Below are positions 49,485-59,829 of a stretch of DNA of 64,000 bases, piece by piece. Made by a program: the position numbers and the translations under genes. Under the pieces are notes generated by a model. That model had not been told where the DNA came from, did not search any database, and saw only the letters and a program-made list of their open reading frames with translations. Positions within the stretch are counted from its first letter, which is position 1. Each line of letters opens with the position of its first letter. The DNA is taken from positions 2,108,001 to 2,172,000 of the forward strand of contig NZ_CP074112.1 of NCBI RefSeq assembly GCF_024584785.1, read 5' to 3'. The stretch is from Idiomarina loihiensis. Its GTDB lineage: Bacteria; Pseudomonadota; Gammaproteobacteria; Enterobacterales; Alteromonadaceae.

Positions 49485-50147
49485 ATGCACCACATGACCG
49501 CCGAAATTAGTTTAAGCGAACAACAATTTCGTACTCAAGCTATTGATTATGATCAGCTTGCTGCGCACGGGTATGTTATTGTACCGCAGTATCTAGCTGC
49601 GCCTTACTGCCTGCAATTGTACCAGTATGCCCAACAATTGAGTAGCAACTGCTGGCAACAGGCCGGCATCGGTCGAGCTGATCAGTACACCACCAATACG
49701 GCCGTGCGCCAGGATAAGATCCGCTGGTTACAACGGGAATTTGAGCTTGAACAAGCTTATTTAACCATGATGGATAACTTACGCTTAGAGGTAAATCGCG
49801 AACTCTTTATGGGTTTATTTGATTACGAGTGCCATCTTGCTCACTATCCGCCTGGCGCTTTTTATCGCAAACACCTAGATGCTTTTAAAGGTCGCAGCAA
49901 TCGCATCTTAACCAGCGTGTTCTACTTAAATCCAGATTGGCAAGACGCCGATGGTGGGCAACTCATTATTTATGGTAAACGTGGTGAGGTGCTCGAGACG
50001 GTGCTCCCCGAAGCGGGCAAATTGGTGCTGTTTTTAAGCGATGTGTTTGTGCATGAAGTGCTTGCCGGGCAACGCGACCGTTATAGCATTACCGGCTGGT
50101 ATCGGCATAATAATAGTATCAATGGTGTTATTGATCCTACCCGCTAA
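49485..50147 (+). CDS. 2-oxoglutarate/Fe(II) oxygenase (prolyl-hydroxylase-like)
   Basis: A 220-residue protein with the Fe(II) facial triad H130, D132 (RKHLDAFKG) and H190 (VFVHEVLAGQRDR), and a 2OG-binding Arg a few residues later. NRILTSVFYLNPDW is typical of SM-20/EGL-9-like hydroxylases. Bacterial relatives hydroxylate a proline on EF-Tu or ribosomal proteins, and this gene sits next to rpmG-rpmB, but the substrate here is unknown. Starts at ATG 49485 or 49494. A bidirectional terminator follows. Confidence 0.85.
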   Translation: MHHMTAEISLSEQQFRTQAIDYDQLAAHGYVIVPQYLAAPYCLQLYQYAQQLSSNCWQQAGIGRADQYTTNTAVRQDKIRWLQREFELEQAYLTMMDNLRLEVNRELFMGLFDYECHLAHYPPGAFYRKHLDAFKGRSNRILTSVFYLNPDWQDADGGQLIIYGKRGEVLETVLPEAGKLVLFLSDVFVHEVLAGQRDRYSITGWYRHNNSINGVIDPTR

Positions 50148-50180
50148 CCCAGTGCTTGAGCTCACTAAATAGCGCCCATA

Positions 50181-50208
50181 AAAAAACCCAGCTAGGCTGG
50201 GTTTTTTT
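50181..50208. terminator. Bidirectional terminator between 2OG oxygenase and rpmG
   Basis: CCCAGC (50187-50192) and GCTGGG (50196-50201) are flanked by six A on one side and seven T on the other, extending the stem. It can serve both the plus-strand oxygenase and the minus-strand rpmB-rpmG genes. Confidence 0.92.
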
Positions 50209-50223
50209 ATGCTCAGAAGAAGC

Positions 50224-50379
50224 TTACTTAATTTTAGCTTCTTTGAAAACCACGTGCTTACGAACCACTGGATCGTATTTTTTGATTTCCATTTTTTCTG
50301 GCATGTTGCGCTTGTTCTTGTCGGTAGTGTAGAAATAACCAGTACCGGCAGAAGAAACTAAACGAATCTTATCACGCAT
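50224..50379 (-). CDS. rpmG: 50S ribosomal protein L33
   Basis: A 51-residue ribosomal protein that I translated directly from the minus strand: [20 protein letters not shown] at the N-terminus and [19 protein letters not shown] at the C-terminus. This is the Cys-free, zinc-independent L33 form, as in E. coli. It lies 11 bases after rpmB on the same strand, with GGAG before the ATG, and ends just before a strong terminator. Confidence 0.97.
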   Translation of the reverse strand: MRDKIRLVSSAGTGYFYTTDKNKRNMPEKMEIKKYDPVVRKHVVFKEAKIK

Positions 50380-50390
50380 GGTTTATCTCC

Positions 50391-50627
50391 TTACACAGCT
50401 TCGCCACGAGCGCGCAAATCTGCGAGCACCGCGTCGATACCATTTTTATCAACAATACGCATACCTTTGGTAGAGATACGCAATTTAACCCAACGCTTTT
50501 CTGATTCTACCCAGAAGCGGTGTGATTGCAGGTTCGGCAGGAAACGACGCTTGGTCGCATTGCGCGCGTGAGAACGGTTATTACCGGTAACCGGACGCTT
50601 TCCTGTAACTTGACATACTCGTGACAT
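50391..50627 (-). CDS. rpmB: 50S ribosomal protein L28
   Basis: A 78-residue ribosomal protein, [20 protein letters not shown] at its start, the same length as E. coli L28. It has a single Cys rather than the two CxxC pairs of zinc-binding L28. First gene of rpmB-rpmG; the 156-base gap upstream towards radC probably holds its promoter. Confidence 0.97.
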   Translation of the reverse strand: MSRVCQVTGKRPVTGNNRSHARNATKRRFLPNLQSHRFWVESEKRWVKLRISTKGMRIVDKNGIDAVLADLRARGEAV

Positions 50628-50783
50628 TCTATTTACTCCAAAATTGCTTCAAGCTCGCCTGTCGCCCATCGCGGCCTTGCCTTGAATCCGAGGGCGCATT
50701 TTATACAGCAAATTGGCCCGGCAATCAAGTGATCGCAGATATTTTTTGATCTTTCTGATCCTATAAACGGCGGCGCTACTTTA

Positions 50784-51461
50784 CTACAACAACCCTCGTT
50801 CAGCAAATGAAACTGGTGATCCAGCACCAATTATAAAGTGATCGAGTAGCGCGACGTCGATCATCGCTAGGGCTCGCTTCAAGCGCTCAGTGACGCGCTG
50901 GTCGGCTTGGCTAGGTTCAGCCACCCCTGACGGATGATTGTGCGCTAGTATAACCGCTGCCGCATTACATTGCAGTACTAACTTAACCACCTCACGCGGA
51001 TAAACTGGAGCCGCATTGATGGTACCCTGAAATAATTCCACGTATTTTAACAGCCGGTGCTGACTATCAAGTAGCAGCACCACAAACACTTCGCGTTCTT
51101 GATGACGCAACTGTGCGGTAAGATAGTCACGCACCATGGAGGGTTGGGTAAAGCCATCGTCACGCCGTAATTGCCACGCTAAATAGCGCCGTGAAATTTC
51201 CATCACCACTTGCAATTGCATTACCCGGGCCGGGCCAATCCCTGTCTGCTGCAGGAGGCTCTCGGCGGGCGCCGCGAGTAAACCGCCAATACCCTCGTAA
51301 TGGCTCAACAGGTCGCGTGAGTAGGTCACTACATCTTTACCCTTCACTCCGGTGCCGAGCAAGATGGCCAATAATTCAGCATCGGTTAAGGTGGCGACTC
51401 CTAGTTCAGCCATTTTTTCGCGCGGGCGCTCAGCGACTGGCCAATCTTTTACGGTGGGCAT
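50784..51461 (-). CDS. radC: RadC family JAB1/MPN protein
   Basis: A 225-residue protein. An N-terminal helix-hairpin-helix region (TLTDAELLAILLGTG, QTGIGPARVMQL) precedes a C-terminal JAMM domain with AHNHPSGVAEPSQAD metal ligands. Despite the name, a direct DNA-repair role has been withdrawn for E. coli RadC and the function is open. It is divergent from coaBC, with 258 bases between, as in E. coli. Confidence 0.95.
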   Translation of the reverse strand: MPTVKDWPVAERPREKMAELGVATLTDAELLAILLGTGVKGKDVVTYSRDLLSHYEGIGGLLAAPAESLLQQTGIGPARVMQLQVVMEISRRYLAWQLRRDDGFTQPSMVRDYLTAQLRHQEREVFVVLLLDSQHRLLKYVELFQGTINAAPVYPREVVKLVLQCNAAAVILAHNHPSGVAEPSQADQRVTERLKRALAMIDVALLDHFIIGAGSPVSFAERGLL

Positions 51462-51719
51462 GGTTACTTTCCTTGTTTACTCAGATGTGTCAGAGCGCCT
51501 AATGTAGCTAATTTTGACCGACGATCGGCCGCCATTGGTTACCAACCCAAAGCCAGAAGGTCTGATATTCATGCGCCAAGGCGCTAGACTAAGGGCTTGC
51601 GAAGCTGGCGTGCGTACTTACCTAAGCTAGATTGCGTGATTGAAAAGTACCACGTCAGATATCGCCTAAAGCTATCCCAATGTGCTAAGGTAAAGACCTT
51701 GTAAAGGTAAGGACTTACT
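51462..51719. promoter_or_regulatory. Divergent spacer between radC and coaBC
   Basis: A 258-base non-coding stretch. It has a direct repeat AAGGTAAAGACC-TTGT-AAAGGTAAGGAC just before coaBC, whose second copy contains the likely ribosome-binding AAGG. I see no RNA gene or clear promoter hexamers here. Confidence 0.3.
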
Positions 51720-53012
51720 ATGACTTATAGCCCCGAGCAACCGCTAGCCAACCGCAACATACTGGTGGGTGTAAGCGGTGGTATTGCCGCTTATAAAATT
51801 CCCGAATTGGTGCGTCGTCTGCGTGATTACGGCGCCTCTGTGCGCGTGGTGATGACCCAAGGTGCCCAAGCCTTTATCACGCCACTAACGCTCCAAGCGG
51901 TATCGGGACATCCGGTGCATCATGACTTGCTTGACCCTGCGGCCGAAGCTGCCATGGGCCATATAGAATTGGCTAAATGGGCTGATTTAGTGCTGCTAGC
52001 GCCTGCGAGTGCAAATATGCTGGCAAGACTTGCTAACGGCAGCGCTGATGACTTACTTAGCACCCTGTGCTTAGCTACTGCCGCTCCTATCTGGGTGGCA
52101 CCTGCCATGAACCAGCAGATGTGGGCAGCACCAGCAGTACAAGCCAACTTGCAACGGATTCAGCAGTACGGCATGCAGCTGATAGAACCTAATAGCGGTG
52201 CTCAAGCTTGCGGTGATATTGGTAGTGGGCGTATGCCAGAACCGCTAGAGCTGCGAGAGCTGGTAGTACGGGCGTTAGCAGCGGATAAACAATCTGTGGC
52301 TGCTCTTCTGGCGAATCAACACTTGGTGATTACCGCAGGTCCCACCCGCGAGGCCATCGACCCGGTACGCTATTTGTCTAACCATAGCTCGGGTAAAATG
52401 GGGTTCGCTTTAGCTACAGCGGCGCAACAACTAGGCGCTACTGTGACTTTAATTGCCGGCCCTTGTCAGCTCCCCACTCCAGCAGGCGTGACGCGCATCG
52501 ATGTGACTAGTGCTGAGGACATGTTAGCGGCAGTGTTAGCAGCGGTTCCCTCAGCCGACATTTTTATTGGGTGTGCAGCAGTCGCTGATTATCGTCCGGC
52601 CACCGTCGCTAGCCATAAAATGAAAAAGACCGCGGAGCAAGATGAGTTAGCTCTAACCCTAATTAAAAACCCTGATATTTTAGCTACGGTAAGTAACTTA
52701 ACCAAACCACCTTTTACTATTGGCTTCGCCGCTGAAACCAATGACGTTGCCCGGTATGCCCAAAGTAAATTGGTACGAAAGAAACTCGCGATGATCGCCG
52801 CTAACGATGTTAGTAGCAGCGCTATCGGCTTTAACAGCGACGTCAATGCCATGACACTCTACTGGCACGACCAACAAGGGCAACTCAAGCACTTAGATCT
52901 GCCGGTGGCAGATAAACTGAGTATTGCTACCCAGTTGTTACAGCATGCCGTTAAACTAAAAAATAGCCATGACTTTTCTTATCAAAGTGGCGCAGATTCA
53001 GCAACCTCTTAA
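51720..53012 (+). CDS. coaBC: Bifunctional phosphopantothenoylcysteine decarboxylase/phosphopantothenate-cysteine ligase
   Basis: A 430-residue two-domain protein. The N-terminal flavoprotein CoaC (about 1-190) has [32 protein letters not shown] and the substrate-clamp Cys in [13 protein letters not shown]. The C-terminal CoaB (about 195-430) has [21 protein letters not shown] and the AAVADYRP region. It makes 4'-phosphopantetheine, the substrate of CoaD encoded at 21 kb. dut follows 21 bases downstream. Confidence 0.96.
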   Translation: MTYSPEQPLANRNILVGVSGGIAAYKIPELVRRLRDYGASVRVVMTQGAQAFITPLTLQAVSGHPVHHDLLDPAAEAAMGHIELAKWADLVLLAPASANMLARLANGSADDLLSTLCLATAAPIWVAPAMNQQMWAAPAVQANLQRIQQYGMQLIEPNSGAQACGDIGSGRMPEPLELRELVVRALAADKQSVAALLANQHLVITAGPTREAIDPVRYLSNHSSGKMGFALATAAQQLGATVTLIAGPCQLPTPAGVTRIDVTSAEDMLAAVLAAVPSADIFIGCAAVADYRPATVASHKMKKTAEQDELALTLIKNPDILATVSNLTKPPFTIGFAAETNDVARYAQSKLVRKKLAMIAANDVSSSAIGFNSDVNAMTLYWHDQQGQLKHLDLPVADKLSIATQLLQHAVKLKNSHDFSYQSGADSATS

Positions 53013-53033
53013 GTTTAGAACCAGGAACCCAGC

Positions 53034-53489
53034 ATGACTGCTATCGACCTTAAAATTCTTGACCCTAAAATTGGCCAAAGCATCCCCTTGCCAACTTACG
53101 CAACCCCAGGTTCAGCCGGCCTAGATTTGCGTGCTTGTCTTGACCAACCACTTACGGTGGAGCCAGGCGAGACCCATCTGGTAGGAACGGGGCTAGCGAT
53201 TCATATCGCCGACCCTAACCTTGCCGCTACCCTGCTGCCACGTTCTGGATTGGGACATAAACATGGCTTGGTGCTAGGTAATTTAGTGGGTTTAATCGAT
53301 TCAGATTATCAAGGTGAACTGAAAGTGTCGGTTTGGAACCGCAGCACTAATGCTTATACCATTGAGCCTGGCGAGCGCATTGCGCAGATGGTTATCGTGC
53401 CGGTGGTGCAAGTACAATTTAATCTCGTTGAAGATTTTTCTGAGTCCGACAGAGGCGCCGGTGGCTTCGGTCATTCGGGTACCCGCTAA
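53034..53489 (+). CDS. dut: Deoxyuridine 5'-triphosphate nucleotidohydrolase
   Basis: A 151-residue trimeric dUTPase, the same length as E. coli Dut. The five motifs are visible: [39 protein letters not shown] and the C-terminal [13 protein letters not shown]-loop-like arm. It removes dUTP and supplies dUMP for thymidylate. It lies in coaBC-dut-slmA order, as in E. coli. Confidence 0.97.
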   Translation: MTAIDLKILDPKIGQSIPLPTYATPGSAGLDLRACLDQPLTVEPGETHLVGTGLAIHIADPNLAATLLPRSGLGHKHGLVLGNLVGLIDSDYQGELKVSVWNRSTNAYTIEPGERIAQMVIVPVVQVQFNLVEDFSESDRGAGGFGHSGTR

Positions 53490-53541
53490 GCCGTGCTAAA
53501 TAGGCTCTGCTACTAAGAATCATAACCAAGGAAGCAACCAC

Positions 53542-54126
53542 GTGACCGCAAAACAGAATCGTAAACAGGATATTTTAGCCGCTCTCGCCGCCATGTTAGA
53601 AACCAGCCCGGGCCAACGCATCACCACAGCCCGTTTGGCTGCTGAAGTGGGTGTCTCTGAGGCCGCTTTATACCGTCATTTCGCCTCGAAAGCGAAAATG
53701 TTTGAAGGTTTGATTGATTTTACTGAAGATGCCATTTTGTCGCGCATCAACCAGATCTTAGAAAATGAAAAAGACACGTTAGCGCGCTGTGAAATGATGG
53801 TGCGGCTAGTGCTTACTTTTGTTGAGCGTAACCCTGGCATCACGCGGGTGATTACCGGAGATGCCCTACTCGGTGAGCACGAACGTTTACGAGATCGAGT
53901 GACTGGCATTTTTGATAAGCTAGAAGCTAACTTCAAACAGGTCTTACGGGAGCGTCGATTACGTGAGAAAGTGGTCGCTGGGCTAGATGAAGGGATGCTC
54001 GCCAATCTACTTATGGCTTATACCGATGGTAAAATCGCGCAGTTTGTGCGGTCAGGGTTTACCCATAAACCAACCACTCATTTTGAGCAGCAGTGGCAAA
54101 CCATTGCGGAACAATTGCTACGCTAG
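53542..54126 (+). CDS. slmA: Nucleoid occlusion factor SlmA
   Basis: A 194-residue TetR-like protein with a GTG start preceded by AAGGAAG. The HTH includes [35 protein letters not shown], strongly SlmA-like. DNA-bound SlmA blocks FtsZ assembly over the nucleoid. Its place next to dut is the standard one. A 10-bp hairpin follows between it and gpsA. Confidence 0.95.
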   Translation: MTAKQNRKQDILAALAAMLETSPGQRITTARLAAEVGVSEAALYRHFASKAKMFEGLIDFTEDAILSRINQILENEKDTLARCEMMVRLVLTFVERNPGITRVITGDALLGEHERLRDRVTGIFDKLEANFKQVLRERRLREKVVAGLDEGMLANLLMAYTDGKIAQFVRSGFTHKPTTHFEQQWQTIAEQLLR

Positions 54127-54139
54127 TCAGGCAACTAGC

Positions 54140-54178
54140 ACCAGAAGCATGAGCAGCTTAGACTGGTCTGCTTCTGGT
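54140..54178. terminator. Long-loop hairpin between slmA and gpsA
   Basis: ACCAGAAGCA (54140-54149) and TGCTTCTGGT (54169-54178) are perfect 10-bp arms around a 19-nt loop, filling the gap between two convergent genes. No T-run follows, so it is a terminator candidate only. Confidence 0.5.
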
Positions 54179-54194
54179 CATATCAATGCATCGC

Positions 54195-55229
54195 TTAATT
54201 GTTCTCACTGGCTGTATCAGTCGCCACCGATTCAGACGTCCGAGCGCGGCTTAGCAAGTTGATTGCAGCTTGCTGTGGCGTGGTATCTCCGTACAGAACA
54301 TCATACAACTGCTCACAAATCGGCATTTCTACACCATGGCGTCGTGCTAGGGTCACCACTTCGCGCGTGTTGCGATAGCCTTCCACCGCTTGGCCGATTT
54401 CAGCCATAGCTTGGTCAACGGATTTACCTTGGCCTAAGGCCAAACCAAAACGCCGATTACGTGATTGGTTGTCGGTACAAGTTAGAATTAAGTCGCCTAA
54501 TCCTGCCATGCCAGTAAAGGTTTCTGGTTTAGCACCAAGCTTTAATCCTAATCGGGTGAGCTCAGCCAAGCCGCGTGTAATGAGGGCAGTGCGAGCATTA
54601 GCGCCAAAACCCACACCATCCGCCATCCCCGCACCAATAGCGATCACATTTTTAACGGCGCCACCTAACTGCACGCCAATAAAGTCGTCGTTGGTATAAA
54701 CGCGAAAACTGCGATCGCAGTGCAGCAGTTCAGACAGATCTTCAACAAATTGCGGATCCGTAGAAGACATCGAGATAGCGGTAGGTAAACCTTTAGCCAT
54801 TTCCATCGCAAAGGTTGGGCCAGAAAGCACCGCTAAGGCGTGCTCGTCACCCAAAATATCTTCTGCAACTTCAAATAATAACCGGCCTGTTTCGGGCTCT
54901 AAACCTTTGGTCGCCCAAGCCACTCGGGCATCAGGCAATAATTGCGGTGCAATATCTTGTAGTACTTGCTTAAAGCCACTACTTGGCACTACCACCACAA
55001 TATTATGGCATGCAGCTACTGCTTCAGCTAAGTCTGCAGTAACTTGGAGATTATCAGGTAAGGTAATGCCTGGCAGATAGCGTTTGTTCTCGCGCTCAGC
55101 AGCCATTGCTGCAACTTGCTCGGCATCGCGACCCCATAAACAGGTCGCCGTACCCTTACGGGCAAAACAAAGTGCTAGGGCGGTTCCATAAGAACCGGCT
55201 CCTAGCACTGTTACTTGTGCATTACGCAT
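54195..55229 (-). CDS. gpsA: Glycerol-3-phosphate dehydrogenase [NAD(P)+]
   Basis: A 344-residue dehydrogenase that makes sn-glycerol-3-phosphate for PlsB and phospholipid synthesis. The Rossmann motif is [10 protein letters not shown] and the substrate-binding region [17 protein letters not shown] includes the catalytic Lys. It lies 17 bases after secB on the same strand, as in E. coli. Confidence 0.96.
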   Translation of the reverse strand: MRNAQVTVLGAGSYGTALALCFARKGTATCLWGRDAEQVAAMAAERENKRYLPGITLPDNLQVTADLAEAVAACHNIVVVVPSSGFKQVLQDIAPQLLPDARVAWATKGLEPETGRLLFEVAEDILGDEHALAVLSGPTFAMEMAKGLPTAISMSSTDPQFVEDLSELLHCDRSFRVYTNDDFIGVQLGGAVKNVIAIGAGMADGVGFGANARTALITRGLAELTRLGLKLGAKPETFTGMAGLGDLILTCTDNQSRNRRFGLALGQGKSVDQAMAEIGQAVEGYRNTREVVTLARRHGVEMPICEQLYDVLYGDTTPQQAAINLLSRARTSESVATDTASENN

Positions 55230-55246
55230 TCGTTTTGCAATCTAAC

Positions 55247-55744
55247 TTATTGCTGAGTAGCTTCGGCAGCTTCTTGCTGCTGACGCTGGATATGCTGAGC
55301 AAATACCGCGTCGAAGTTAACTGGCGCTAAGTTCAATTGTGGGAAGGTTGCGCGGCTAACTAAGCTAGACAAGGTCTCGCGTGCGTATGGGAACAAGATA
55401 TTCGGGCAGAACGCGCCTAATAAGTGTGCACGTTGACCATCTTCGAGTGAATCAGCGATGGTGAAAATACCTGCTTGGTGAACTTCAGCCAAGAACGCTA
55501 CTTCGCCATTTACTTTGTTGGTTGCAGTAATTTTCAACACAACTTCGTAGGTGTTGTCTTCTAACTTAGTGTTATTCACATTTAAGTCTAAGCTCAACTC
55601 TGGCTTCCACTCTTGACGGAAAACTGCCGGCGAGTTTGGCGCTTCAAACGAAACATCTTTGACATAGACGCGTTGAATTTGGAATGCTTGTTGTTGTGGT
55701 GCGTCGTCCTGTGCGGCGCCATTTACTTGCTGTTCATCAGCCAT
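55247..55744 (-). CDS. secB: Protein-export chaperone SecB
   Basis: A 165-residue chaperone that keeps preproteins unfolded for SecA. Conserved segments are [16 protein letters not shown] and [16 protein letters not shown]. The Gln/Glu-rich ends are typical. It is in the rhodanese-secB-gpsA order; E. coli has grxC between yibN and secB, which is missing here. Confidence 0.96.
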   Translation of the reverse strand: MADEQQVNGAAQDDAPQQQAFQIQRVYVKDVSFEAPNSPAVFRQEWKPELSLDLNVNNTKLEDNTYEVVLKITATNKVNGEVAFLAEVHQAGIFTIADSLEDGQRAHLLGAFCPNILFPYARETLSSLVSRATFPQLNLAPVNFDAVFAQHIQRQQQEAAEATQQ

Positions 55745-55774
55745 TGTTCTACTTCCTATTGCTTGATCAAACGA

Positions 55775-56203
55775 TTATTTTTTTACCAGTGGGAAACTGG
55801 CGCCCTGCCAGGCAGAAATTCCACCTTGGAGTATTGCAACCTGTTCAAACCCAGCTTTAGCTAACGTAGCTGCAGCCCCTTTTGCGGTCATTCCCGTTGC
55901 GCATACCACCACGATGGGGGCAGATTTGAATTTCTCAAGTGGTGCCAGTTCATTTTTCCGGATTTTATCGGCAGTTAAATGCAGAGAATCCTGAATGTGC
56001 CCTTTACGGTACTCATCCACCGAGCGAATATCAACATACACCCCATCATTTCTATTAATTAATAAGGTTGCTTGCTGCGGGGTCAAACTTTTTATTTTGG
56101 AAGTTGCGGCTTGAACATAAGTAACCACAATGGCAATTAAAAGAATAACCCAAAGCAGACTCATAAATAGGTGGTCTGCAGCGAAGGCAAGGATTTGCTC
56201 CAT
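55775..56203 (-). CDS. yibN: Membrane-anchored rhodanese-like protein (YibN)
   Basis: A protein of about 142 residues with one N-terminal helix (about 12-32) and a rhodanese domain (about 45-140). The active-site loop is VCATGMTAKGA, with Cys present, so sulfurtransferase activity is possible. I start at ATG 56203 (MEQILAFAADH); the frame stays open to 56236. It corresponds to E. coli YibN by linkage to secB and gpmI. Confidence 0.87.
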   Translation of the reverse strand: MEQILAFAADHLFMSLLWVILLIAIVVTYVQAATSKIKSLTPQQATLLINRNDGVYVDIRSVDEYRKGHIQDSLHLTADKIRKNELAPLEKFKSAPIVVVCATGMTAKGAAATLAKAGFEQVAILQGGISAWQGASFPLVKK

Positions 56204-56371
56204 GGTGAACGTAACTCCAGTTGAAAAACAAGCCACAGAGTATACCTACTGATTTGCCCGTTGCCAGTAAAATTTGGTGTTAATGAATGTCTAGAAAGGG
56301 TGCGGAGCAAGCTAAAATCGCATAAAATAGATTCAATTTGATGAATTTACTAAAAAACCACCGAGGATGTT

Positions 56372-57913
56372 ATGGGTAAAGCGCATACACCATTGGCGTT
56401 AATTATTTTAGACGGTTGGGGCCATCGTGAGGCAGTTGCCGATAATGCGATAGCGGCAGCACATACTCCGACTATGGATGCCCTGTGGCAACAATGCCCA
56501 CATACATTGATTGACGGCTCAGGGATGGCAGTAGGCCTACCCGACGGGCAAATGGGTAACTCTGAGGTGGGCCATGTGAACCTTGGTGCAGGCCGTGTGG
56601 TGTATCAAGACTTTACCCGCATCAGCAAAGCTATCAGCGATGGCGATTTCTTTGCTAATCCTGCTTTAACTGAGGCGGTAGACAAGGCGGTGCGGGCCGA
56701 CCAAGCGGTTCACATCATGGGGCTGTTATCACCAGGTGGCGTGCATAGTCACGAATACCATCTGTTAGCCATGGTTGAACTAGCCGCCCAGCGCGGGGCA
56801 CAAAAAATTTATGTGCATGGATTTCTAGACGGTCGTGACACCCCACCACGTTCTGCCAAAGCTTCTCTGGAGCGCTTTGATGCCTTGTTTAGTCAGCTTG
56901 GCGTGGGGCGATTTGCAAGTCTTTGCGGACGCTACTTTGCGATGGACCGAGATAAGCGCTGGGACCGAGTCGCGCAAGCTTGGGATTTAATCGTCCATGG
57001 CAAGGCTTCTTATCAAGCAGATAGTGCCTTAGTAGCACTTGCTGATGCCTACGAACGTGACGAAAATGACGAGTTTGTCCAAGCCACCCGGATTGGCGAT
57101 AAAGCGCCGATGCAAGAGGGTGATGCAGTGATCTTCATGAACTTCCGCGCCGACCGCGCGCGTCAACTGAGCCACGCCTTTTTAGATCAAGACTTTACTG
57201 GATTTGACCGTGGTCAGCGGCCCCAGTTAGGAGCCTTTGTTATGCTTACAGAATATGCAGCAGAGCTGAATGGCCCCGTTGCCTATCCGCCTGAGTCTCT
57301 GCATAACGTTTTAGGCGAATGGCTCGCCAAGCATGACTACACCCAGTTGCGTATTTCTGAAACCGAAAAGTATGCGCATGTCACCTTTTTCTTCAGTGGC
57401 GGACGGGAACAAGAGTTTGCTGGGGAACAGCGAGTGTTGATCCCATCTCCCAATGTAGCAACCTACGATTTGCAGCCAGAGATGAATTCCGAGCTACTCA
57501 CTGATGAGTTGGTTGCCGCTATTCGCGCCGGCCAACATGACGTGATTATCTGTAACTACCCGAACGGGGACATGGTCGGTCATACGGGCAATTTTGCCGC
57601 AGCGGTACAGGCTTGTGAAGCTGTCGATCGTTGTATTGCGCGGGTGGTTGAAGCGCTACGCGAGGTTGGCGGTGAGTGTCTAATTACCGCAGATCACGGC
57701 AATGCTGAGCAAATGCAAGACCACCATACCGGCCAATCACACACTGCCCACACCAGTGAGCTGGTGCCGTTTATTTATGTGGGTCGTGATGCCACAGCTC
57801 GTGCCGGTGGCACCTTGTCTGATGTAGCTCCTACGATGCTGCATTTATTAGGGCTACCAACTCCGCCAGAAATGACGGGCAAACCCATTGTTACCTTAAC
57901 TCAAAGCAGCTAA
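56372..57913 (+). CDS. gpmI: 2,3-bisphosphoglycerate-independent phosphoglycerate mutase
   Basis: A 513-residue, two-Mn alkaline-phosphatase-superfamily mutase interconverting 3- and 2-phosphoglycerate. The metal Asp is in LIILDGWG, the phosphoserine is S64 in [12 protein letters not shown], and GRDTPPRSA and [10 protein letters not shown] supply substrate and metal residues. It starts gpmI-envC-yibQ; its stop codon shares a base with the envC ATG (TAATG). Confidence 0.97.
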   Translation: MGKAHTPLALIILDGWGHREAVADNAIAAAHTPTMDALWQQCPHTLIDGSGMAVGLPDGQMGNSEVGHVNLGAGRVVYQDFTRISKAISDGDFFANPALTEAVDKAVRADQAVHIMGLLSPGGVHSHEYHLLAMVELAAQRGAQKIYVHGFLDGRDTPPRSAKASLERFDALFSQLGVGRFASLCGRYFAMDRDKRWDRVAQAWDLIVHGKASYQADSALVALADAYERDENDEFVQATRIGDKAPMQEGDAVIFMNFRADRARQLSHAFLDQDFTGFDRGQRPQLGAFVMLTEYAAELNGPVAYPPESLHNVLGEWLAKHDYTQLRISETEKYAHVTFFFSGGREQEFAGEQRVLIPSPNVATYDLQPEMNSELLTDELVAAIRAGQHDVIICNYPNGDMVGHTGNFAAAVQACEAVDRCIARVVEALREVGGECLITADHGNAEQMQDHHTGQSHTAHTSELVPFIYVGRDATARAGGTLSDVAPTMLHLLGLPTPPEMTGKPIVTLTQSS

Positions 57914-59058
57914 TGGTAGCTACTTGGGGTCGCTGGCTGGCGCTGACATTCTGGCTCTTAAGTAGTGCTGCGACCGCAGCGCAGACGGACAGCCAAGCAG
58001 AGCAAGCTGCAACTGAAGCCCAGTTGCAGCAAATTGCGACTGAGCTTAAGCGCCGGCAGCAAGCCTTAGACCAACGCTCTGAACAACTCAGCTTAACTGA
58101 GCGCGAACTACAACAGTTAGAACGGCAAATAGCCAGTATTGCTAACGAACTTAACCATACCGCCACCGAGCTAGCGGCGACTGTCGCTCGTATCAAGGAT
58201 TTACAGCAACAGCAGCAGCAACTAGAACAGCAACAGCAACAACAGCTGGCGCTTTTGGCTGAACAAATTGATACCGCCTATCGGTTAGGCAAACACGATT
58301 ATTTAAAGCTGTTATTGCAACAACAAGAGCCCAGCAAAATTGAGCGGGTGCTGGGCTACTATCGCTACTTTAATGAAGCTCGGATGCAGCAATTAGAGCA
58401 GCTGCAAGCTACCTATGCGCAACTAGAACAAGTACGGGCCGACGTTGATGAGCAACAAGCTAAGCAGCAACAGCAATTGGCTGAGCAGCGCCAGCAACAA
58501 GGCGTGTTGCAGCAACAACAGCAGCAACAACAACAACTTATCGCACGCTTAAATCGCGAGCAACAAGCGGATCAGCAAGCCATTAGCCAACTCCGCCAGA
58601 ACCAAGAAGCCTTAGAGCAGGTGTTGGCGGCAATCATCGCAGCAATGCGCAATGAGCCGCAATTAAATGGATTGGCCGAGCTCAAGCGACAGTTACAGTG
58701 GCCTGCCGAAGGCAAAGTGCAACGAGTGTTTGGTACGGCGCGAAGTGGCGGCTTACAGTGGAAAGGCGTGATCATTGATGCAGCCGATGGCACCCCTGTT
58801 ACGGCTATCGCTGATGGCCGCGTCTTATTTGCCAATTGGCTGCGAGGCTACGGCCTATTACTGGTACTCGACCATGGCGATGGTTATATGAGCCTGTATG
58901 GCCACAACCAAACCATTTTACCCGCCGAGGGTGACATAGTGCGCCGTAATGAAACCATCGCCTTAGTGGGACAAAGCGGTGGCCGCGAGAGCCCAGCCTT
59001 GTATTTTGAAATCCGAGTTAAAGGCGACGCTGTTAACCCTACCCAGTGGTGTCGCTAA
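57913..59058 (+). CDS. envC: Murein hydrolase activator EnvC
   Basis: A 381-residue periplasmic protein. A signal peptide (cut near residue 24) and a very Gln-rich coiled coil (about 25-255) precede a LytM/M23 domain (about 265-380). At the position of the zinc ligand HxxxD/HxH the domain has VTAIADGRVLFANWLRGYG and GYMSLYGHNQ, so it appears degenerate, as expected for an activator of AmiA/AmiB rather than an enzyme. The gene overlaps gpmI by one base and abuts yibQ. Confidence 0.93.
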   Translation: MVATWGRWLALTFWLLSSAATAAQTDSQAEQAATEAQLQQIATELKRRQQALDQRSEQLSLTERELQQLERQIASIANELNHTATELAATVARIKDLQQQQQQLEQQQQQQLALLAEQIDTAYRLGKHDYLKLLLQQQEPSKIERVLGYYRYFNEARMQQLEQLQATYAQLEQVRADVDEQQAKQQQQLAEQRQQQGVLQQQQQQQQQLIARLNREQQADQQAISQLRQNQEALEQVLAAIIAAMRNEPQLNGLAELKRQLQWPAEGKVQRVFGTARSGGLQWKGVIIDAADGTPVTAIADGRVLFANWLRGYGLLLVLDHGDGYMSLYGHNQTILPAEGDIVRRNETIALVGQSGGRESPALYFEIRVKGDAVNPTQWCR

Positions 59059-59829
59059 ATGTCGCGCCCGTTGCTAGGGGGTGCTTGCCTGTTAATCTTG
59101 AGCTTGATCGCAAGCATCGCCTTAGCCCAGTATCCTCAGCCGCTAACCCAGCCATTCAGCGAAGCGCCAACGCCAGTCAAGATTGCTCTCGTGATTGACG
59201 ATGTGGGCCACCACCTTCGCCATCAAGAGTTTCTCGACTTAGCTATACCTATTACCTTAGCTATCTTACCAGGCTCGCCGCATGCCACTAAACTAGCGAC
59301 CACTGCGCATCAGGCTGGTCATCAGGTGATGCTGCACCTACCGATGCAAGCTCAAGGACAGCAGACCGCCACAGAAGCTGGCATGCTAAGCGCGAGCGAC
59401 TCGTTAGCACATATTGAACTCTTGCTTGATTATGCATTGCAGCAGGTGCCCCATGCACAAGGGGTAAACAATCATCAAGGCAGCTATTTAACCGAACAAA
59501 AGCAAAGTATGGCGTGGTTGATGCAAGCCTTAAAGCAGCGTCAGCTGTATTTTTTAGATAGCCGCACTAGCGCAGCTACCGTGGCGGAACAACAGGCCCT
59601 TGCTCATGGAGTACCCACCATAAGGCGGCATGTATTCCTTGATAATCAATTGCAGCAGGTGGCGTTAGAACAAGCTTGGCAGGGGCTCCTAGAGCTGGCC
59701 CAACAGCAGTCGCAGGCGGTGGTGATTGCGCACCCTCACCCAGAAACATTGGCCTTTCTAAAAGCAAAGATTCCGCTGTTACCAACGGAATCTTTTCAGT
59801 TTGTGTACGTTTCTGAGCTCTTAAATTAA
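59059..59829 (+). CDS. yibQ: Divergent polysaccharide deacetylase family protein (YibQ)
   Basis: A 256-residue secreted protein with a signal peptide (to about residue 23). The DUF610/divergent deacetylase domain has [38 protein letters not shown] and FLDSRTS. It is YibQ by its place after envC. Deacetylase activity has not been shown for the family as far as I know. It begins directly after the envC stop. The last 4 bases overlap the convergent rpoH. Confidence 0.9.
   Translation: MSRPLLGGACLLILSLIASIALAQYPQPLTQPFSEAPTPVKIALVIDDVGHHLRHQEFLDLAIPITLAILPGSPHATKLATTAHQAGHQVMLHLPMQAQGQQTATEAGMLSASDSLAHIELLLDYALQQVPHAQGVNNHQGSYLTEQKQSMAWLMQALKQRQLYFLDSRTSAATVAEQQALAHGVPTIRRHVFLDNQLQQVALEQAWQGLLELAQQQSQAVVIAHPHPETLAFLKAKIPLLPTESFQFVYVSELLN

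Noticed and set aside
50633-50830. 65-residue minus-strand open frame between rpmB and radC
   Set aside because: No recognisable family and Cys-rich random composition; it covers the likely rpmB promoter and the radC 3' end. Treated as chance.
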